A DNA stretch of 64,000 nt from Phormidesmis sp963710175 (GCA_963710175.1 CAVPZC010000001.1:1054001-1118000); one strand, 5' to 3'; counted from the stretch's first letter, positions 16,520 to 26,276 are shown. The notes: generated by a model from the letters alone, not told the origin. Numbers and translations: made by a program.

Positions 16520-17434
16520 TCAAACCATTGAAGCAGCCTCAATGAAAATGCGTTTGACCTCGGTGTGAGTTTCCCGAATTTTCTTTTCGATTCGTCGCAC
16601 TGCGGCTTCAATTTCGTCAGCAGATAGCTCGTCTTTGAATTCAATATTCAGTGCTAGCAGTACGTCTCGTGGCCCCAGGTGAAGGGTGATGGGTGCTTCA
16701 GAAGCTGACACCGCTTCGTCGGCACGAACGATTGTCTTAATGCTCTCGCGGGTTTCTGGCGAAGCACTCTCTCCTACCAGCAGGCCCTTAGTTTTAGCAA
16801 CTAGCGCCGTAGCGACGACGGTCAGCAAAACGCCAATTGAGATGGAGGCGATCGCATCGTAAGCCGGATTACCGGTAAATTCGCTCAGCCACACGCCCGC
16901 AAACGCGATCACCAGCCCCACTAGCGCCGCTGAGTCTTCTACGATCACAATAAAAGCGCCGGGGTCTTTACTTTGGGCGATCGCTCGCCAAAGTCCTAGA
17001 TCTAGGTTGGTTTGAGCCTTGTTAAATTCTCGAATAGAGACCGTTAGGGCCGCGCCTTCAAACAGCGCCGCCGCCCCGAGCACGCAGTAGCTCACCAGCG
17101 AACTGCTCGCCGCCTCGGGCTGCTGCAAGCTACGAATGCCTTGCAGCATCGACAGACCACCGCCCAGCGAAAAAATCAGCACTGCCACCATCAGCGACCA
17201 AAAGTACAGCTCCTGGCTGCGCCCTAGCGGATATTGCTCGTCGGCGATCACCTCGCTCTGCTTGAGTCCGTACAGCAGCAGCACCTCATTTACCGAATCG
17301 ACTACTGAGTGAATGCCCTCTGAGAGCATGGCAGGGCTGCCACTGATAGAAGCGCCGACAAATTTGGCAATACCAATGGCAACGTTGGCCGCCATAGCCG
17401 CGTAGATAGAGGTCTTAGAAGAACCGGTTGACAT
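16520..17434 (-). CDS. Cation diffusion facilitator (CDF) metal transporter
   Basis: 304 residues with about six transmembrane helices and a C-terminal cytoplasmic domain. Helix 2 has the metal site pattern SPAMLSEGIHSVVDSVNEV (HxxxD). Helix 5 has EDSAALVGLVIAF, the second acidic site, in the version typical of the SLC30A9/FieF-like branch. The C-terminal domain (ITLHLGPRDVLLALNIEFKD) is the usual ferredoxin-like dimer module. It should export Zn2+, Fe2+ or a similar divalent ion in exchange for protons; the metal cannot be read from sequence. Confidence 0.88.
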   Translation of the reverse strand: MSTGSSKTSIYAAMAANVAIGIAKFVGASISGSPAMLSEGIHSVVDSVNEVLLLYGLKQSEVIADEQYPLGRSQELYFWSLMVAVLIFSLGGGLSMLQGIRSLQQPEAASSSLVSYCVLGAAALFEGAALTVSIREFNKAQTNLDLGLWRAIAQSKDPGAFIVIVEDSAALVGLVIAFAGVWLSEFTGNPAYDAIASISIGVLLTVVATALVAKTKGLLVGESASPETRESIKTIVRADEAVSASEAPITLHLGPRDVLLALNIEFKDELSADEIEAAVRRIEKKIRETHTEVKRIFIEAASMV

Positions 17435-17569
17435 AGCGCCAATAAAAAGAACGAGTAGTGAGGCGTGTAGCCAACGCCCGCATCATCATAGCGTCAGCCC
17501 CACCGCTCCAGATAGATAGCTGCCAACAAATTCAGCGAGGCTTGGGGCCGGCAAGTTACTGGCTCAGCC

Positions 17570-19501
17570 TTACCGCCACAGCCGGGTGATCGCTCTAACG
17601 ACCGCTGGCACTGCCCCTGGCACCCGGGTTAGCCGCTGGGTCTGTCTGCCGATGATGCCTAGCGTAGAAGCGGGCTGGCTGTTTCTGCCGACAATTTCCA
17701 ACGCTGTCTGGGCGATATTGCGGGTGCGAGAGTCGCGATCGCCCAGCAGCTGATTGAGCAAGGGCACCGCTGGCAGCGCCTGTCTGCCCAAGTAGGAAAT
17801 GCCTAACGTTGCCAGCTCACGAGTTTCAAAATCGCTCGAAGCGGCCACTGAAATCAAGGTGGGCAAGATCAAGTTGCGGTCTTCCGTCAGCGTCCACAGG
17901 GCATCTGCCGCGTATAGTCGGACTAACGCATTGTCGCTATTCAGGGCAGCAGTGAGGGTAGGGATTGATTCAGGCCCAATTTTGAGCAGCGTGCCAGCGA
18001 CCGTTTGGCTAACGCCTGCATCCTCTCCCAAAAGCGCTTGAGACAGGGCCGGCAGAGCGAGTTCTGCCAGCGGACCAAAGTCGCCTAGCGCAGAGGCCGC
18101 CGCCTGGCGAACGCTGCTATTGCCGTCATTGAGCGTGCTGACCAAAATGGGAATTGCCGATTGCAGAGCAACGTTGCCCAGATCGTCTGCTGAGCCGATA
18201 TCGCCGAGCAGCGTGGCTGCGGTTTGTCTGGCAAGGCTGCCGGTAGCTTCGTTTTCGAGCAGGCGGCCCAGCGCTGGTACAGCGTCGCCCCCCATCGCTA
18301 GCAGGGCATCGGCAGCAATATCTTTAACCAGGCCCGATTCGGTTTGCACCGCTGCTACTAAAACATTGGTCAGCGCAGGCTGGTCTAATCCGACGTTGGT
18401 AAGGGCACTTGTCGCCAGGGCGCGCACCAGTTCGTCATCATCTCGCAGAGCTTCTAAGAGAGCAGGCGTCGCCGCTTGGGCTTCTGTGCCAATTTCACTG
18501 AGCGCGTAGGCAGCGATCGCCCGAGTCTGAGCGCTATCCGCTTCTAAGGCGTTGGCCAGCTCAGGAACGGCTTCCTCTCCCGTTTCGATTAGAGAGTCGG
18601 TGGCAGCCTGCTGCACTGCCGTACTGTCGCTTTCTAAAGAGGCAATCAGGTCGGCAGTAATTTCTGTAGGCGCGTCTGAGACAGGTTCAGACGGCGACTC
18701 GGTCGGCGGCACTTCTGGAGCGGTAGAGGCAACAGGGGCAGCTACATAAGCAGACGCAATGGGGTTGGCCTTGCCAGTGAGCACCATGGCCTGATGCGCC
18801 ATCGCAACGATTTCAGCACGGGTAGCATTGCGCCCTGGGCGAAGCTGCTGCACATTTGGGTAGTTGACCACAAACTGGTAGTGGGTGGCGGCAGCGATCG
18901 CATCTCTAGCCCAAGTCGGAATTTCGCCTTGATCGCTAAAAGCACTCAGCAGCGGCTCGGTTTCGCCAGCCGGCTGCGCAATACCCAAACCAGCGGCATA
19001 AGCATTCACAGCCTCACCGGGCTGGCCCAGCTTTTCAATGCCCAGACCCTTGCTAAGTGCGACCAGTACTTCTACACGGGTAATTGGCTGATCTAGCCCA
19101 AACGTACCGTCGGGGTAACCGCTCAAAAAGCCTCTGGAGTAGGCCGTGGAAATCGCGCCAGTCGCCCAGTGACCTGCTGGCACATCGCTAAAGGCAATAG
19201 GTTCACGGACAACCGGCTGAGGAGAAGCGCCGCTGATAAAAGCCCCACTGATAACAGCCGCAAACTGCGCCCGCGTCATTTGTTCGTCGGGTCGAAAGTT
19301 GCCGTCAGGAAACCCGCTAATCGCGTTATTAGCCGTCAGTGACTTCACATATTGGCTGGCCCAATAGCTGCTGCCAACATCGCTAAAGCGAGTCTGCGCA
19401 AAAGCCGGTAGCGTCGTTGCGGCCATACTCACGGCCATACTCACAGTGAGCGCACTAGAGAAGACAGCGGCGGTATTGACGTACTTGTTTTGACCCAGCA
19501 T
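17570..19501 (-). CDS. SLH-domain protein with C-terminal HEAT repeats
   Basis: 643 residues: a signal peptide (about 1-35), then three S-layer homology domains: TRFSDVGSSYWASQYVKSL (about 37), IAFSDVPAGHWATGAI (about 103), and a weaker one around FSDQGEIPTWARDAI. A Pro/Ala/Glu-rich linker (about 250-285) follows, and then eight or more PBS/HEAT-like helical repeats to the end (for example EEAVPELANALEADSAQTRA, VRQAAASALGDFG). SLH domains anchor proteins to the peptidoglycan-linked cell wall polymers or outer membrane in cyanobacteria, and HEAT repeats form a protein-binding solenoid. The combination suggests an envelope scaffold. Start: the only good ATG, with a signal peptide directly after it. 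Confidence 0.85.
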   Translation of the reverse strand: MLGQNKYVNTAAVFSSALTVSMAVSMAATTLPAFAQTRFSDVGSSYWASQYVKSLTANNAISGFPDGNFRPDEQMTRAQFAAVISGAFISGASPQPVVREPIAFSDVPAGHWATGAISTAYSRGFLSGYPDGTFGLDQPITRVEVLVALSKGLGIEKLGQPGEAVNAYAAGLGIAQPAGETEPLLSAFSDQGEIPTWARDAIAAATHYQFVVNYPNVQQLRPGRNATRAEIVAMAHQAMVLTGKANPIASAYVAAPVASTAPEVPPTESPSEPVSDAPTEITADLIASLESDSTAVQQAATDSLIETGEEAVPELANALEADSAQTRAIAAYALSEIGTEAQAATPALLEALRDDDELVRALATSALTNVGLDQPALTNVLVAAVQTESGLVKDIAADALLAMGGDAVPALGRLLENEATGSLARQTAATLLGDIGSADDLGNVALQSAIPILVSTLNDGNSSVRQAAASALGDFGPLAELALPALSQALLGEDAGVSQTVAGTLLKIGPESIPTLTAALNSDNALVRLYAADALWTLTEDRNLILPTLISVAASSDFETRELATLGISYLGRQALPAVPLLNQLLGDRDSRTRNIAQTALEIVGRNSQPASTLGIIGRQTQRLTRVPGAVPAVVRAITRLWR

Positions 19502-20132
19502 GGCGAAGTCCTGATGTCTGAAGTGATTGGTCTCACTATCTCATCGGCATCGCTATGCTGACAAATTTTGAGGGACGGTTAGTGTTCTGGCTGATTTGAC
19601 GGGGGCGATCGCCTGTCCAGCAGTGCCTGGAGACGGCGACTAAAGGCACTTTGAGCAACCAGTTAGGAATTTGGCCAAGGAGCAAGGACTTAATAAAGTG
19701 CGCAACTCCCGTACCCAACTCTGCAAGAAGAGCTAATTTCCTCTCCTGCTAGGCTACCGTGTACACACCAGTAAGAAAAGCGAGAAGATCGGCTAGGTAG
19801 CTCGATTGCTGACCCACCCCGTCCCTGCGGGCCACCCCGCCCAAGCGGGGATTTACTTCAGCCTGGATGGGCAAAGGCGACCCGATCACCTCAAAGACAA
19901 GCCAGGAAAAATCTCCTCCTCGGAGGAGTGCCCGCAGGGCGAGGTGGGCCAGCAACTGAGGCCACTCACCCAACATCTTACACTTGCGTATATACGGAAG
20001 CTCCCGCTGCGAGAGGGCTGGGGTGTAAAGCTTGCTCTTCCCGTAGAGTGGGCAGTGGGACAGGCGCAAAGGGTCAAGTTATTTAATCCTCAATCCTAAC
20101 CGAATAATCCACAGCGGCTGAGCGGTAAGTGC
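19502..20132. other. 631-bp gene-free spacer with degenerate repeats
   Basis: Short frames here are artefacts of GC-rich repeats. Bases 19809-19876 (GACCCACCCCG, CGGGGATTTACTTCAGCCTG) resemble the right half of MITE-like element A. Bases 19915-19965 resemble its other half. Bases 19990-20055 (CTCCCGCTGCGAGAGGGCTG, GTAGAGTGGG) resemble the REP-like repeat. The spacer is thus an accumulation of decayed repeat copies between two minus-strand transcription units. Confidence 0.5.
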
Positions 20133-20504
20133 TCAGTCTTGCCCGACAGCATTGGCCTGCAAATCTTCCAGGCTGAGGTGCCCCAGCGCCGCTTTGTGAG
20201 TCGCGGCCAAATCTACCGGCGGGGCCACGCCATCGTCTAAAGCTTCTTGCCAGCGGGCCGCGCATAGGCACCATTTGTCGCCCGGCTTCAGCCCCGGAAA
20301 ATTGTAGGCCGGTTGAGGTGTGCTCAAATCATTACCCTGAGCCTTGGTATAGCTCAAAAAAGCCTCTGTCAGCTCGGCACACACCACATGCACGCCCCGG
20401 TCTTGCGGCCCCGTTTGGCACTGGCCATCGCGGTAAAATCCCGTCATTGGTGAAGTGCAGCAGGTTTGCAGCGGCGTCCCTAATACGTTCTCAGCCTCAG
20501 CCAT
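20133..20504 (-). CDS. DUF2237 family protein
   Basis: 123 residues, full family length. Characteristic motifs are NVLGTPLQTC, SPMTGFYRDGQCQTG, HVVCAELTEAFL, GNDLSTPQPAYNFPGLKPGD and KWCLCAARWQEALDDGVAPP. The conserved cysteines and acidic residues suggest metal binding, but no biochemical role is established for the family. It is followed upstream on the same strand by a small membrane protein and a peptidase, with a 59-bp gap to the former. Confidence 0.9.
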   Translation of the reverse strand: MAEAENVLGTPLQTCCTSPMTGFYRDGQCQTGPQDRGVHVVCAELTEAFLSYTKAQGNDLSTPQPAYNFPGLKPGDKWCLCAARWQEALDDGVAPPVDLAATHKAALGHLSLEDLQANAVGQD

Positions 20505-20563
20505 CGAATAGTCTCCTCAAATCATGTTTGCAAAATCTTTAGCCGGCAGTGGCTATATGTCTG

Positions 20564-20821
20564 TCAAAGCTCTCTACTGGCATCCTCTTTCATCGCTGCC
20601 ATATATTGGGCAGGCACCAAAGCTAAAAACAACGTCCACCAGAGCAGAATCACCCCGACAACCGGCAGGGTTATCCACAGCCGATGCAGCAATAGCCAAG
20701 AGCCCGCGGGAATCGCTAGCCCCGTGAGGATAATTGACCAGGGCTGACACCACCACGGTTTCATCTGCCAGAACGACTCAGCAGGGCAATCGCCCAAATC
20801 CTTTCCTGTTTCTGCCACCAT
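20564..20821 (-). CDS. Small two-helix membrane protein, DUF6737-like
   Basis: 85 residues. A conserved FWQMKPWWCQPWSIILTG leads into the first transmembrane helix, and a second helix follows (LPVVGVILLWWTLFLALVP). Similar short proteins with the KPWWCQPWSI signature are widespread in cyanobacteria and have no known function. The start lies 3 bp after the end of the S9 peptidase gene, so the two are cotranscribed. Confidence 0.7.
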   Translation of the reverse strand: MVAETGKDLGDCPAESFWQMKPWWCQPWSIILTGLAIPAGSWLLLHRLWITLPVVGVILLWWTLFLALVPAQYMAAMKEDASREL

Positions 20822-20824
20822 TCT

Positions 20825-22768
20825 CTAATTTCTCCTAAAAATCTCTACCGGCTCAATATCATCGGCTATCTCAAAGCCAAATATCTGCGAATAAAAAGAG
20901 AGTTCAGCGTCTAAGGCCCGCTTAATATTCTCCGCCTTGCGAAACCCGTGCTGCTCTCCCTCAAAGAGCAAATAGGCCACCGGAATGCCTTTTTCTTTGA
21001 GTGCGTCGACCATTGTCTCTGCCTGGTTTGGCGGCACAATTTTATCTTCTGAGCCCTGTAAAAAGATAATAGGGCAAGAGAGCTGGTCGACTGCGTTTAT
21101 GGGCGATCGCTCATCATAAACCGCCTTCTTTTCAGGATATGGCCCGACCAAACTATCCAGATAGCGCGCCTCGAACTTATGAGTTTCCTCCGCTAAGCTC
21201 GCCATATTGCTCACACCGTAGTAGCTCGCTCCCGCCTTAAACACATCGCGAAAAGTCAGCGCCGCTAGGGTGGTATAGCCGCCCGCACTGCCCCCATCAA
21301 TAGCCAGCCGGTCAACATCGGCCTTACCTTGATCCACCAGATAGCGCGCCCCATTGGTACAGTCATCTACATCGACAATGCCCCACTTGCCCTGAAGCCG
21401 GTTGCGATAGGCGCGGCCATAGCCCGTGCTGCCGCCGTAGTTCACATCTAGCACGGCAAAGCCCCGACTCGTCCAGTACTGAATCGCCAGATTAAACGCA
21501 CTAGAAGCCGCTGCGGTTGGGCCACCGTGAGTCTTCACCAAAAGCGGCGGACGCTCGGTCACGGGCGCTTCACAATCTTTGTTTTGAGGCCGATAGTAAA
21601 TTCCATAGGCATTAAATCCGCCGGTTGTGGGGAAAGAAATCACCTCAGGCTCAGAGATATAGCCTGCATCCACCTTAAGGCTGCTCGACTGGCGCAGTTC
21701 GGTCATGCTGTGCGTAGCCAAATCGAAGCGAACCAGAGCGCTGGGTTTGGTCTTGCTAGCCGCCAAAAAGATCGCAAACCCCTCTCCTACCTGCAAGCTG
21801 CCAATGCCCGAATAAGGCATTTCAATCTCGTCCATAGAGCGAGCCAGCGTATCAAACCGGGCCAGCCGCGTCGTGCCTTCGTATATATAGGTGCAGATAA
21901 TATTCTGAGCGTCTTCAAAGCCGTAGCTGCTCTGGCCAAAGTTCCACTGCGGCCCGGCAAACTCCGCCTCCATCGGAAACAGCGCCTGCGCCCGTTCGCC
22001 CTCCCAGCGGTACAGATTCCACCAGCCGGTCGCATCGCTGATAAAGTGCAGCGCTCCGCCTGGCGACCACTGCGGCTGACAAACCGACTCTTTCACGTTA
22101 CCGACCAGCCGCTGCGGTCGGCTCAGGCTACCGTCTTCACTGACGTTGGCTAGCCATAGCTCCGTCCCATCCCAGGGCATCTGCGGATGATTCCAGGTGA
22201 TCCAGGCGAGCTGCGTCCCGTCTGGGCTGAGCTGAGGCGATGAGTAAAAGTCATTGCCGCTGACGAGTATGCGTGGCATTCCGCCAGAGAAGGGAACGGT
22301 AGCGATCGCATTCACCGCCTCTCCCGGCTGACGGTGATCTTCCACCACACAGATCAGCCGCTGCCGCTGCGGATCGGCAACCGCGTCGGCATACCGTAGC
22401 CCCGCAGCTGGCGTCACCGCTGGCGTTAGCGCTTCGGGCGGCTCCCCTGCCCGCTGCCGGTAAAGCCGCTGGTCGGCAAAATTAGAAAAATACACCGTAC
22501 CCTGATGCAACAGATACGCCCCGCCGCCGTACTCATGCACCCGCGTGCGCACGTTGAAAGGCTCTGGCGTGATGTCGGTAACGCTGCCAGGGTCATCGTC
22601 TGGGCCGTATCGCACTACCAGCTGCCGCCCGCCCTCAGTGGGTCGCAGCTCACTCCAGTAAATATCTGCACCGTCTAGCCGCACAGAGCCCAGCCGCAGA
22701 GCACTAGAGACAATCAGATCGGAAGTGATGGGCGATCGCCAAGATCCGTACGGGGCTGTGTTGACCAT
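20825..22768 (-). CDS. Prolyl oligopeptidase family (S9) serine peptidase
   Basis: 647 residues: an N-terminal seven-bladed beta-propeller-like region with repeated YSSPQLSPDGTQLAWITW-type motifs (TolB/WD-like), then an alpha/beta-hydrolase domain from about residue 400. The catalytic Ser is in DGGSAGGYTTLAAL, the Asp in QGSEDKIVPPNQAE and the His in GEQHGFRKAEN. The oxyanion-forming HGGPTAA motif precedes them. It is an acylaminoacyl-peptidase/dipeptidyl-peptidase-like cytoplasmic enzyme (no signal peptide) that removes or processes short peptides. The exact specificity is not readable. Confidence 0.9.
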   Translation of the reverse strand: MVNTAPYGSWRSPITSDLIVSSALRLGSVRLDGADIYWSELRPTEGGRQLVVRYGPDDDPGSVTDITPEPFNVRTRVHEYGGGAYLLHQGTVYFSNFADQRLYRQRAGEPPEALTPAVTPAAGLRYADAVADPQRQRLICVVEDHRQPGEAVNAIATVPFSGGMPRILVSGNDFYSSPQLSPDGTQLAWITWNHPQMPWDGTELWLANVSEDGSLSRPQRLVGNVKESVCQPQWSPGGALHFISDATGWWNLYRWEGERAQALFPMEAEFAGPQWNFGQSSYGFEDAQNIICTYIYEGTTRLARFDTLARSMDEIEMPYSGIGSLQVGEGFAIFLAASKTKPSALVRFDLATHSMTELRQSSSLKVDAGYISEPEVISFPTTGGFNAYGIYYRPQNKDCEAPVTERPPLLVKTHGGPTAAASSAFNLAIQYWTSRGFAVLDVNYGGSTGYGRAYRNRLQGKWGIVDVDDCTNGARYLVDQGKADVDRLAIDGGSAGGYTTLAALTFRDVFKAGASYYGVSNMASLAEETHKFEARYLDSLVGPYPEKKAVYDERSPINAVDQLSCPIIFLQGSEDKIVPPNQAETMVDALKEKGIPVAYLLFEGEQHGFRKAENIKRALDAELSFYSQIFGFEIADDIEPVEIFRRN

Positions 22769-23000
22769 AGAAATTCTATACCTAAAAATTCGCCAAAACT
22801 TTACAGAGAGCAGCCGTCATATTTCTATTGGGACACTTTTCATTCTCCTTAGCCTCAGCCGATTATGCAACACGCTGTCGCCATAAAGGGGCTATCTAGC
22901 CAACGGCCAATTCTAAAATTGGCTCAGATCTGTCCATCGCCATCCCCCAACATTTGGCCTGTACGCTAGCCTGAGCAGAAAGTAGCAGGACACTTTTCCT

Positions 23001-23711
23001 ATGAAAGTCAATACCTACAGTCAGTCATTTGGTCAGCGCGGTCGTGCTTTAATCGGCGGCACCCTCTGTACAGGACTTTTGGCTGGTCTGGTGGCCCTCC
23101 CTGGCTATGCTCAGAGCACCGAGCCTCCCGAAGTAGAACCAGCTGCTGGCGAACTCCCGGCAGATGCTCGGTTTGCCTGCCAGATCTATCAGGGCGAATT
23201 CACAGTGATGTATCAGCCCGAGAGCCAGCCTGAGCAAGCCTATCCCTGGGCCACTCCCGGCCAAATGGGCGGCGGCTGGACTGCCGAAAGACGCTGCAAC
23301 GCCATCAGCGATCGCTTAGAATCCTACCGTCCTCAAGGCTTAGTCGATCTTCAAGTCGGCGTCGAAAATGGCTATGACGTTGTCTGCGCCACCACTGAGC
23401 AAACGCCGGGCCAGTGCCAGATTGTCTTCACTGTGCCCCCCGGTCAAAATCCGGTGGTGACACGCGATCGCGTCTTTGAGAACCTGGCCCAAGCCGACGC
23501 GGGCAACAATACTACGGTAGTCAATACCTTCAATGGCAGCAGCATTCTAGGCGAGATCGGCGAAGTCTTAAACTTCCCAACATCCGGCAGAGCGTCGAGT
23601 ACGGGCATTAACCTCAAGCCCTTCTTAGATGCTGCCGATGGGGGCACCGGCACGGCCCTGCGAGCTACCCCATCATCCAGTCGCCCTCTAAACCCTGACA
23701 ACTTCCGGTAG
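23001..23711 (+). CDS. COP23 domain protein, exported
   Basis: 236 residues with a signal peptide (about 1-38, ending LPGYAQS). Residues 55-170 match the COP23 (circadian oscillating protein of 23 kDa) domain: FACQIYQGEFTVMY, GGGWTAERRCNAISDRLESY, GYDVVCATTEQTPGQCQIVF. COP23 was first described as a rhythmically produced peripheral membrane protein in a Synechococcus; its role is unknown. The four cysteines may form disulfides. A Gly/Ser/Pro-rich tail follows. It is transcribed divergently from the S9 peptidase across a 232-bp spacer that must contain both promoters. Confidence 0.82.
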   Translation: MKVNTYSQSFGQRGRALIGGTLCTGLLAGLVALPGYAQSTEPPEVEPAAGELPADARFACQIYQGEFTVMYQPESQPEQAYPWATPGQMGGGWTAERRCNAISDRLESYRPQGLVDLQVGVENGYDVVCATTEQTPGQCQIVFTVPPGQNPVVTRDRVFENLAQADAGNNTTVVNTFNGSSILGEIGEVLNFPTSGRASSTGINLKPFLDAADGGTGTALRATPSSSRPLNPDNFR

Positions 23712-23806
23712 CGACCAGCCTCCTCGCTGACAGCTCGATACTTTTCCACCGTTGCTTTCCCTGACTAAGCGGAAGTGGTATAAGGGTTCAGCTTCAGCGG
23801 GGCGCA

Positions 23807-25447
23807 ATGTTAGCAAGTGTCATCTGGATTTTACTGGCGGGCTTGTTTGCTGGGCAGCTGGCCAAGCGGATGAAGGTGCCGCCGCTGGTCGGCATGATCC
23901 TGGTGGGAATTGCGCTTGGACCTCAGGCAAGCAATGTGATTAGCCTGGCAGTGCTGGGCGCGGCAGATTCGCTGCGCACCATCGCCGTCATGGTGATTTT
24001 GATGAAGGCTGGGCTGGGGCTGGACCGGGAGAAACTAGCTCAGCAGGGAACGGTGGCGCTGCGATTAGGGTTTTTACCGGCGACTTTTGAAGCGATCGCT
24101 ATCGCCATTGCCGCCATCTGGCTGCTCCAGTTCGACTTTCTCACCGGCTTGCTTTTAGGCTGCATCATTGGGGCAGAGTCGCCCGCTGTGATCGTGCCAG
24201 GAATGCTGCGGCTGAAAAGCTTAGGCTGGGGCGTTAAAAAGGGCGTTCCTGACGCTATCTTGACCGGTAGCGCTCTGTCGGATGTGCTGCTGCTGCTGGT
24301 GTTTAGCCTGCTGCTGGCCTTTCTATCGCAGGGCGCGTCTGCCGGTGTGAGCTTGCCAGGCGGCGTGACGCTCAACCCTTTACAGCTGCTGCCGTTTCAG
24401 GTCATTCTCCAGATTGTCTTAGGAGTGCTGGCGGGCTGGGCGACTGCCCGGCTGCTGGTGACGCTGCTGGCCAAGCACAGCTGGACGCAAAATACGGTTC
24501 AAGATGCTGTGGTCGCCGCCGGATTTGCGCTGTTGCTGGTCGTGTTGGCTGCGAATGTGCCGGTGTTTTCAGGCTATCTGGCGGTAATGGCAACTGGGTT
24601 TTTTTTGATTGAGCTGGATGCACCGCTGGCCAGACGGCTGAGAGGCGGATTCGATAGCTTATGGATTGTTGCCGAGATTGTTTTATTCGTGCTGATGGGG
24701 GCGAGCATTCAGCTACATGTGCTGGGAGATACCCTGCTGGTGGGTTTGGTGATGCTGGCAATTGGGACGCTGGTGGGGCGATCGCTCGGCTGGTATCTCT
24801 CTACACTAGGCAGCAACTGGACCTGGCAGGAGCGGCTGTTTTTGTTGCCGGGCAATTCTGCCAAAGCAACCGTTCAAGCGGCGATTGGGGCCGTACCGCT
24901 GGCGCAGGGCATTGACGGCGGCGAGACGATTCTGGCGATTTCAGCGCTGTCTATTTTAGTCACAGCGCCGCTGGGGGCATGGGCAATTCCAACGTTTGCC
25001 CCAAAACTGTTAGAGCGTGGTGAAGTGGACCCGACTAAAGTGGCGATCGCCCGACAGATCATCCTGGTTGCTGCCGTAGACACTTCCCCGCTGTCAGCCC
25101 AAGTGTTGACTAAAACCGCAGACTTAGCTCGCCGCAGCGATGGTGAAGTTATCGTTGTTCACATTATTAAAGGCGGCGCTGTCAGCGAGACAGAACAACA
25201 AGCAATAGAACAGCTGCGCGATCAGTCAAAACAGCTGCTAGCCGATATTCGCCATCGATTTATAACCGAAGTGGGATCGGTGCCCGAAGAGATCATTCGC
25301 ACGGCTCAAGCCTACAGTGCTACTGAAATTATTGTGGGTAAGCGCGGACCTCGTTCTTTAAACGATCTGCGAGTCGGATCAGTTTCTCAAGCAATATTAG
25401 AGACCAGTTCGCTGCCGGTTATTATTGTCGAAGGTAAGGAGATATAG
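23807..25447 (+). CDS. Cation/proton antiporter with C-terminal universal-stress domain
   Basis: 546 residues. About 12 transmembrane helices (residues 1-395) make a CPA-type Na+ or K+/H+ antiporter; the ion-site helix reads GCIIGAESPAVIVPG, where an acidic residue replaces the more common T/SD. After helix 12 comes a cytoplasmic UspA-like domain (about 415-546) with IILVAAVDTSPLSAQVL and the nucleotide-binding pattern GKRGPRSLNDLRVGSVS. This fusion suggests that ATP/AMP or another ligand gates the transporter. Start ATG at 23807; the antiporter begins directly with its first helix (LASVIWILLAGLFAGQL). Confidence 0.87.
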   Translation: MLASVIWILLAGLFAGQLAKRMKVPPLVGMILVGIALGPQASNVISLAVLGAADSLRTIAVMVILMKAGLGLDREKLAQQGTVALRLGFLPATFEAIAIAIAAIWLLQFDFLTGLLLGCIIGAESPAVIVPGMLRLKSLGWGVKKGVPDAILTGSALSDVLLLLVFSLLLAFLSQGASAGVSLPGGVTLNPLQLLPFQVILQIVLGVLAGWATARLLVTLLAKHSWTQNTVQDAVVAAGFALLLVVLAANVPVFSGYLAVMATGFFLIELDAPLARRLRGGFDSLWIVAEIVLFVLMGASIQLHVLGDTLLVGLVMLAIGTLVGRSLGWYLSTLGSNWTWQERLFLLPGNSAKATVQAAIGAVPLAQGIDGGETILAISALSILVTAPLGAWAIPTFAPKLLERGEVDPTKVAIARQIILVAAVDTSPLSAQVLTKTADLARRSDGEVIVVHIIKGGAVSETEQQAIEQLRDQSKQLLADIRHRFITEVGSVPEEIIRTAQAYSATEIIVGKRGPRSLNDLRVGSVSQAILETSSLPVIIVEGKEI

Positions 25448-25506
25448 CAAAGCGCGGAAGCTATAGTTAGTTCGTCGTTTGTCACTTATTCCTGAGGCTT
25501 CTAGCT

Positions 25507-26253
25507 ATGAATAAGGTTTTGATAGTCACAGGAGGGAGTCGTGGAATTGGATCTGCCACTGCTCGCCTCGCGGCCACTCAAGGGTACGATGTCTGCATTA
25601 GCTATATTTACAATCAAGCGGCTGCCGATAGCACCGTGCAAGCGATTGAAGAGCAGGGGGGTAAGGCAATTGCGATCGCTGCCAATGTCGCTTCAGAGTC
25701 TGAGGTTATCCGCCTCTTTGACCAAGCAAACGAGAAGTTAGGCGCTCTCACAGCTTTAGTCAATAATGCAGGTATTCTAGAAGCTCAGATGAGGGTCGAT
25801 AGCATGGACGTGGCTCGTTTGAACCGGGTGTTTTCGACCAATATCGTCGGCAGCTTTTTATGCGCTAGAGAAGCCGTGAAGCGGATGTCTACTCTGTACG
25901 GCGGTAGCGGTGGCGCGATTGTAAATGTCTCTTCGGGCGCGGCGCGACTGGGCTCTCCTGGTGAATATGTTGACTACGCCGCTTCTAAAGGCGCAATTGA
26001 CACAATGACGATTGGCCTGGCGAAAGAGGTCGCCAGTGAAGGCATTCGAGTAAATGCTGTCCGCCCAGGCTTTATCTACACGGACATTCATGCGAGCGGT
26101 GGCGAGCCAAACCGAGTAGATCGAGTCAAGTCATCTATTCCAATGAAGCGGGGAGGACAAGCCAAGGAAGTCGCACAGGCGATTTTGTGGTTGCTATCAG
26201 CAGAGGCTGCTTACACCACGGGTTCGTTTATTGATGTCACGGGCGGTGTTTAG
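25507..26253 (+). CDS. SDR family NAD(P)-dependent oxidoreductase
   Basis: 248 residues, the normal length for classical short-chain dehydrogenases. It has the cofactor motif TGGSRGIGSATARLA, NNAG (LVNNAGILE), catalytic Ser in NVSSGAARLGS, and the Tyr-x-x-x-Lys pair in EYVDYAASKGAID. The C-terminal ITDIHASGG-like loop and VTGGV end resemble glucose/3-oxoacyl-reductase types. The substrate is unknown. The GNAT gene follows after 23 bp, so the two may be cotranscribed. Confidence 0.9.
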   Translation: MNKVLIVTGGSRGIGSATARLAATQGYDVCISYIYNQAAADSTVQAIEEQGGKAIAIAANVASESEVIRLFDQANEKLGALTALVNNAGILEAQMRVDSMDVARLNRVFSTNIVGSFLCAREAVKRMSTLYGGSGGAIVNVSSGAARLGSPGEYVDYAASKGAIDTMTIGLAKEVASEGIRVNAVRPGFIYTDIHASGGEPNRVDRVKSSIPMKRGGQAKEVAQAILWLLSAEAAYTTGSFIDVTGGV

Positions 26254-26276
26254 CCATATCTGTGAGAAGGGAGACC

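Noticed and set aside
19806..20099. 97-codon frame between the SLH protein and DUF2237
   Set aside because: It consists of decayed GC-rich repeats with no protein signature.
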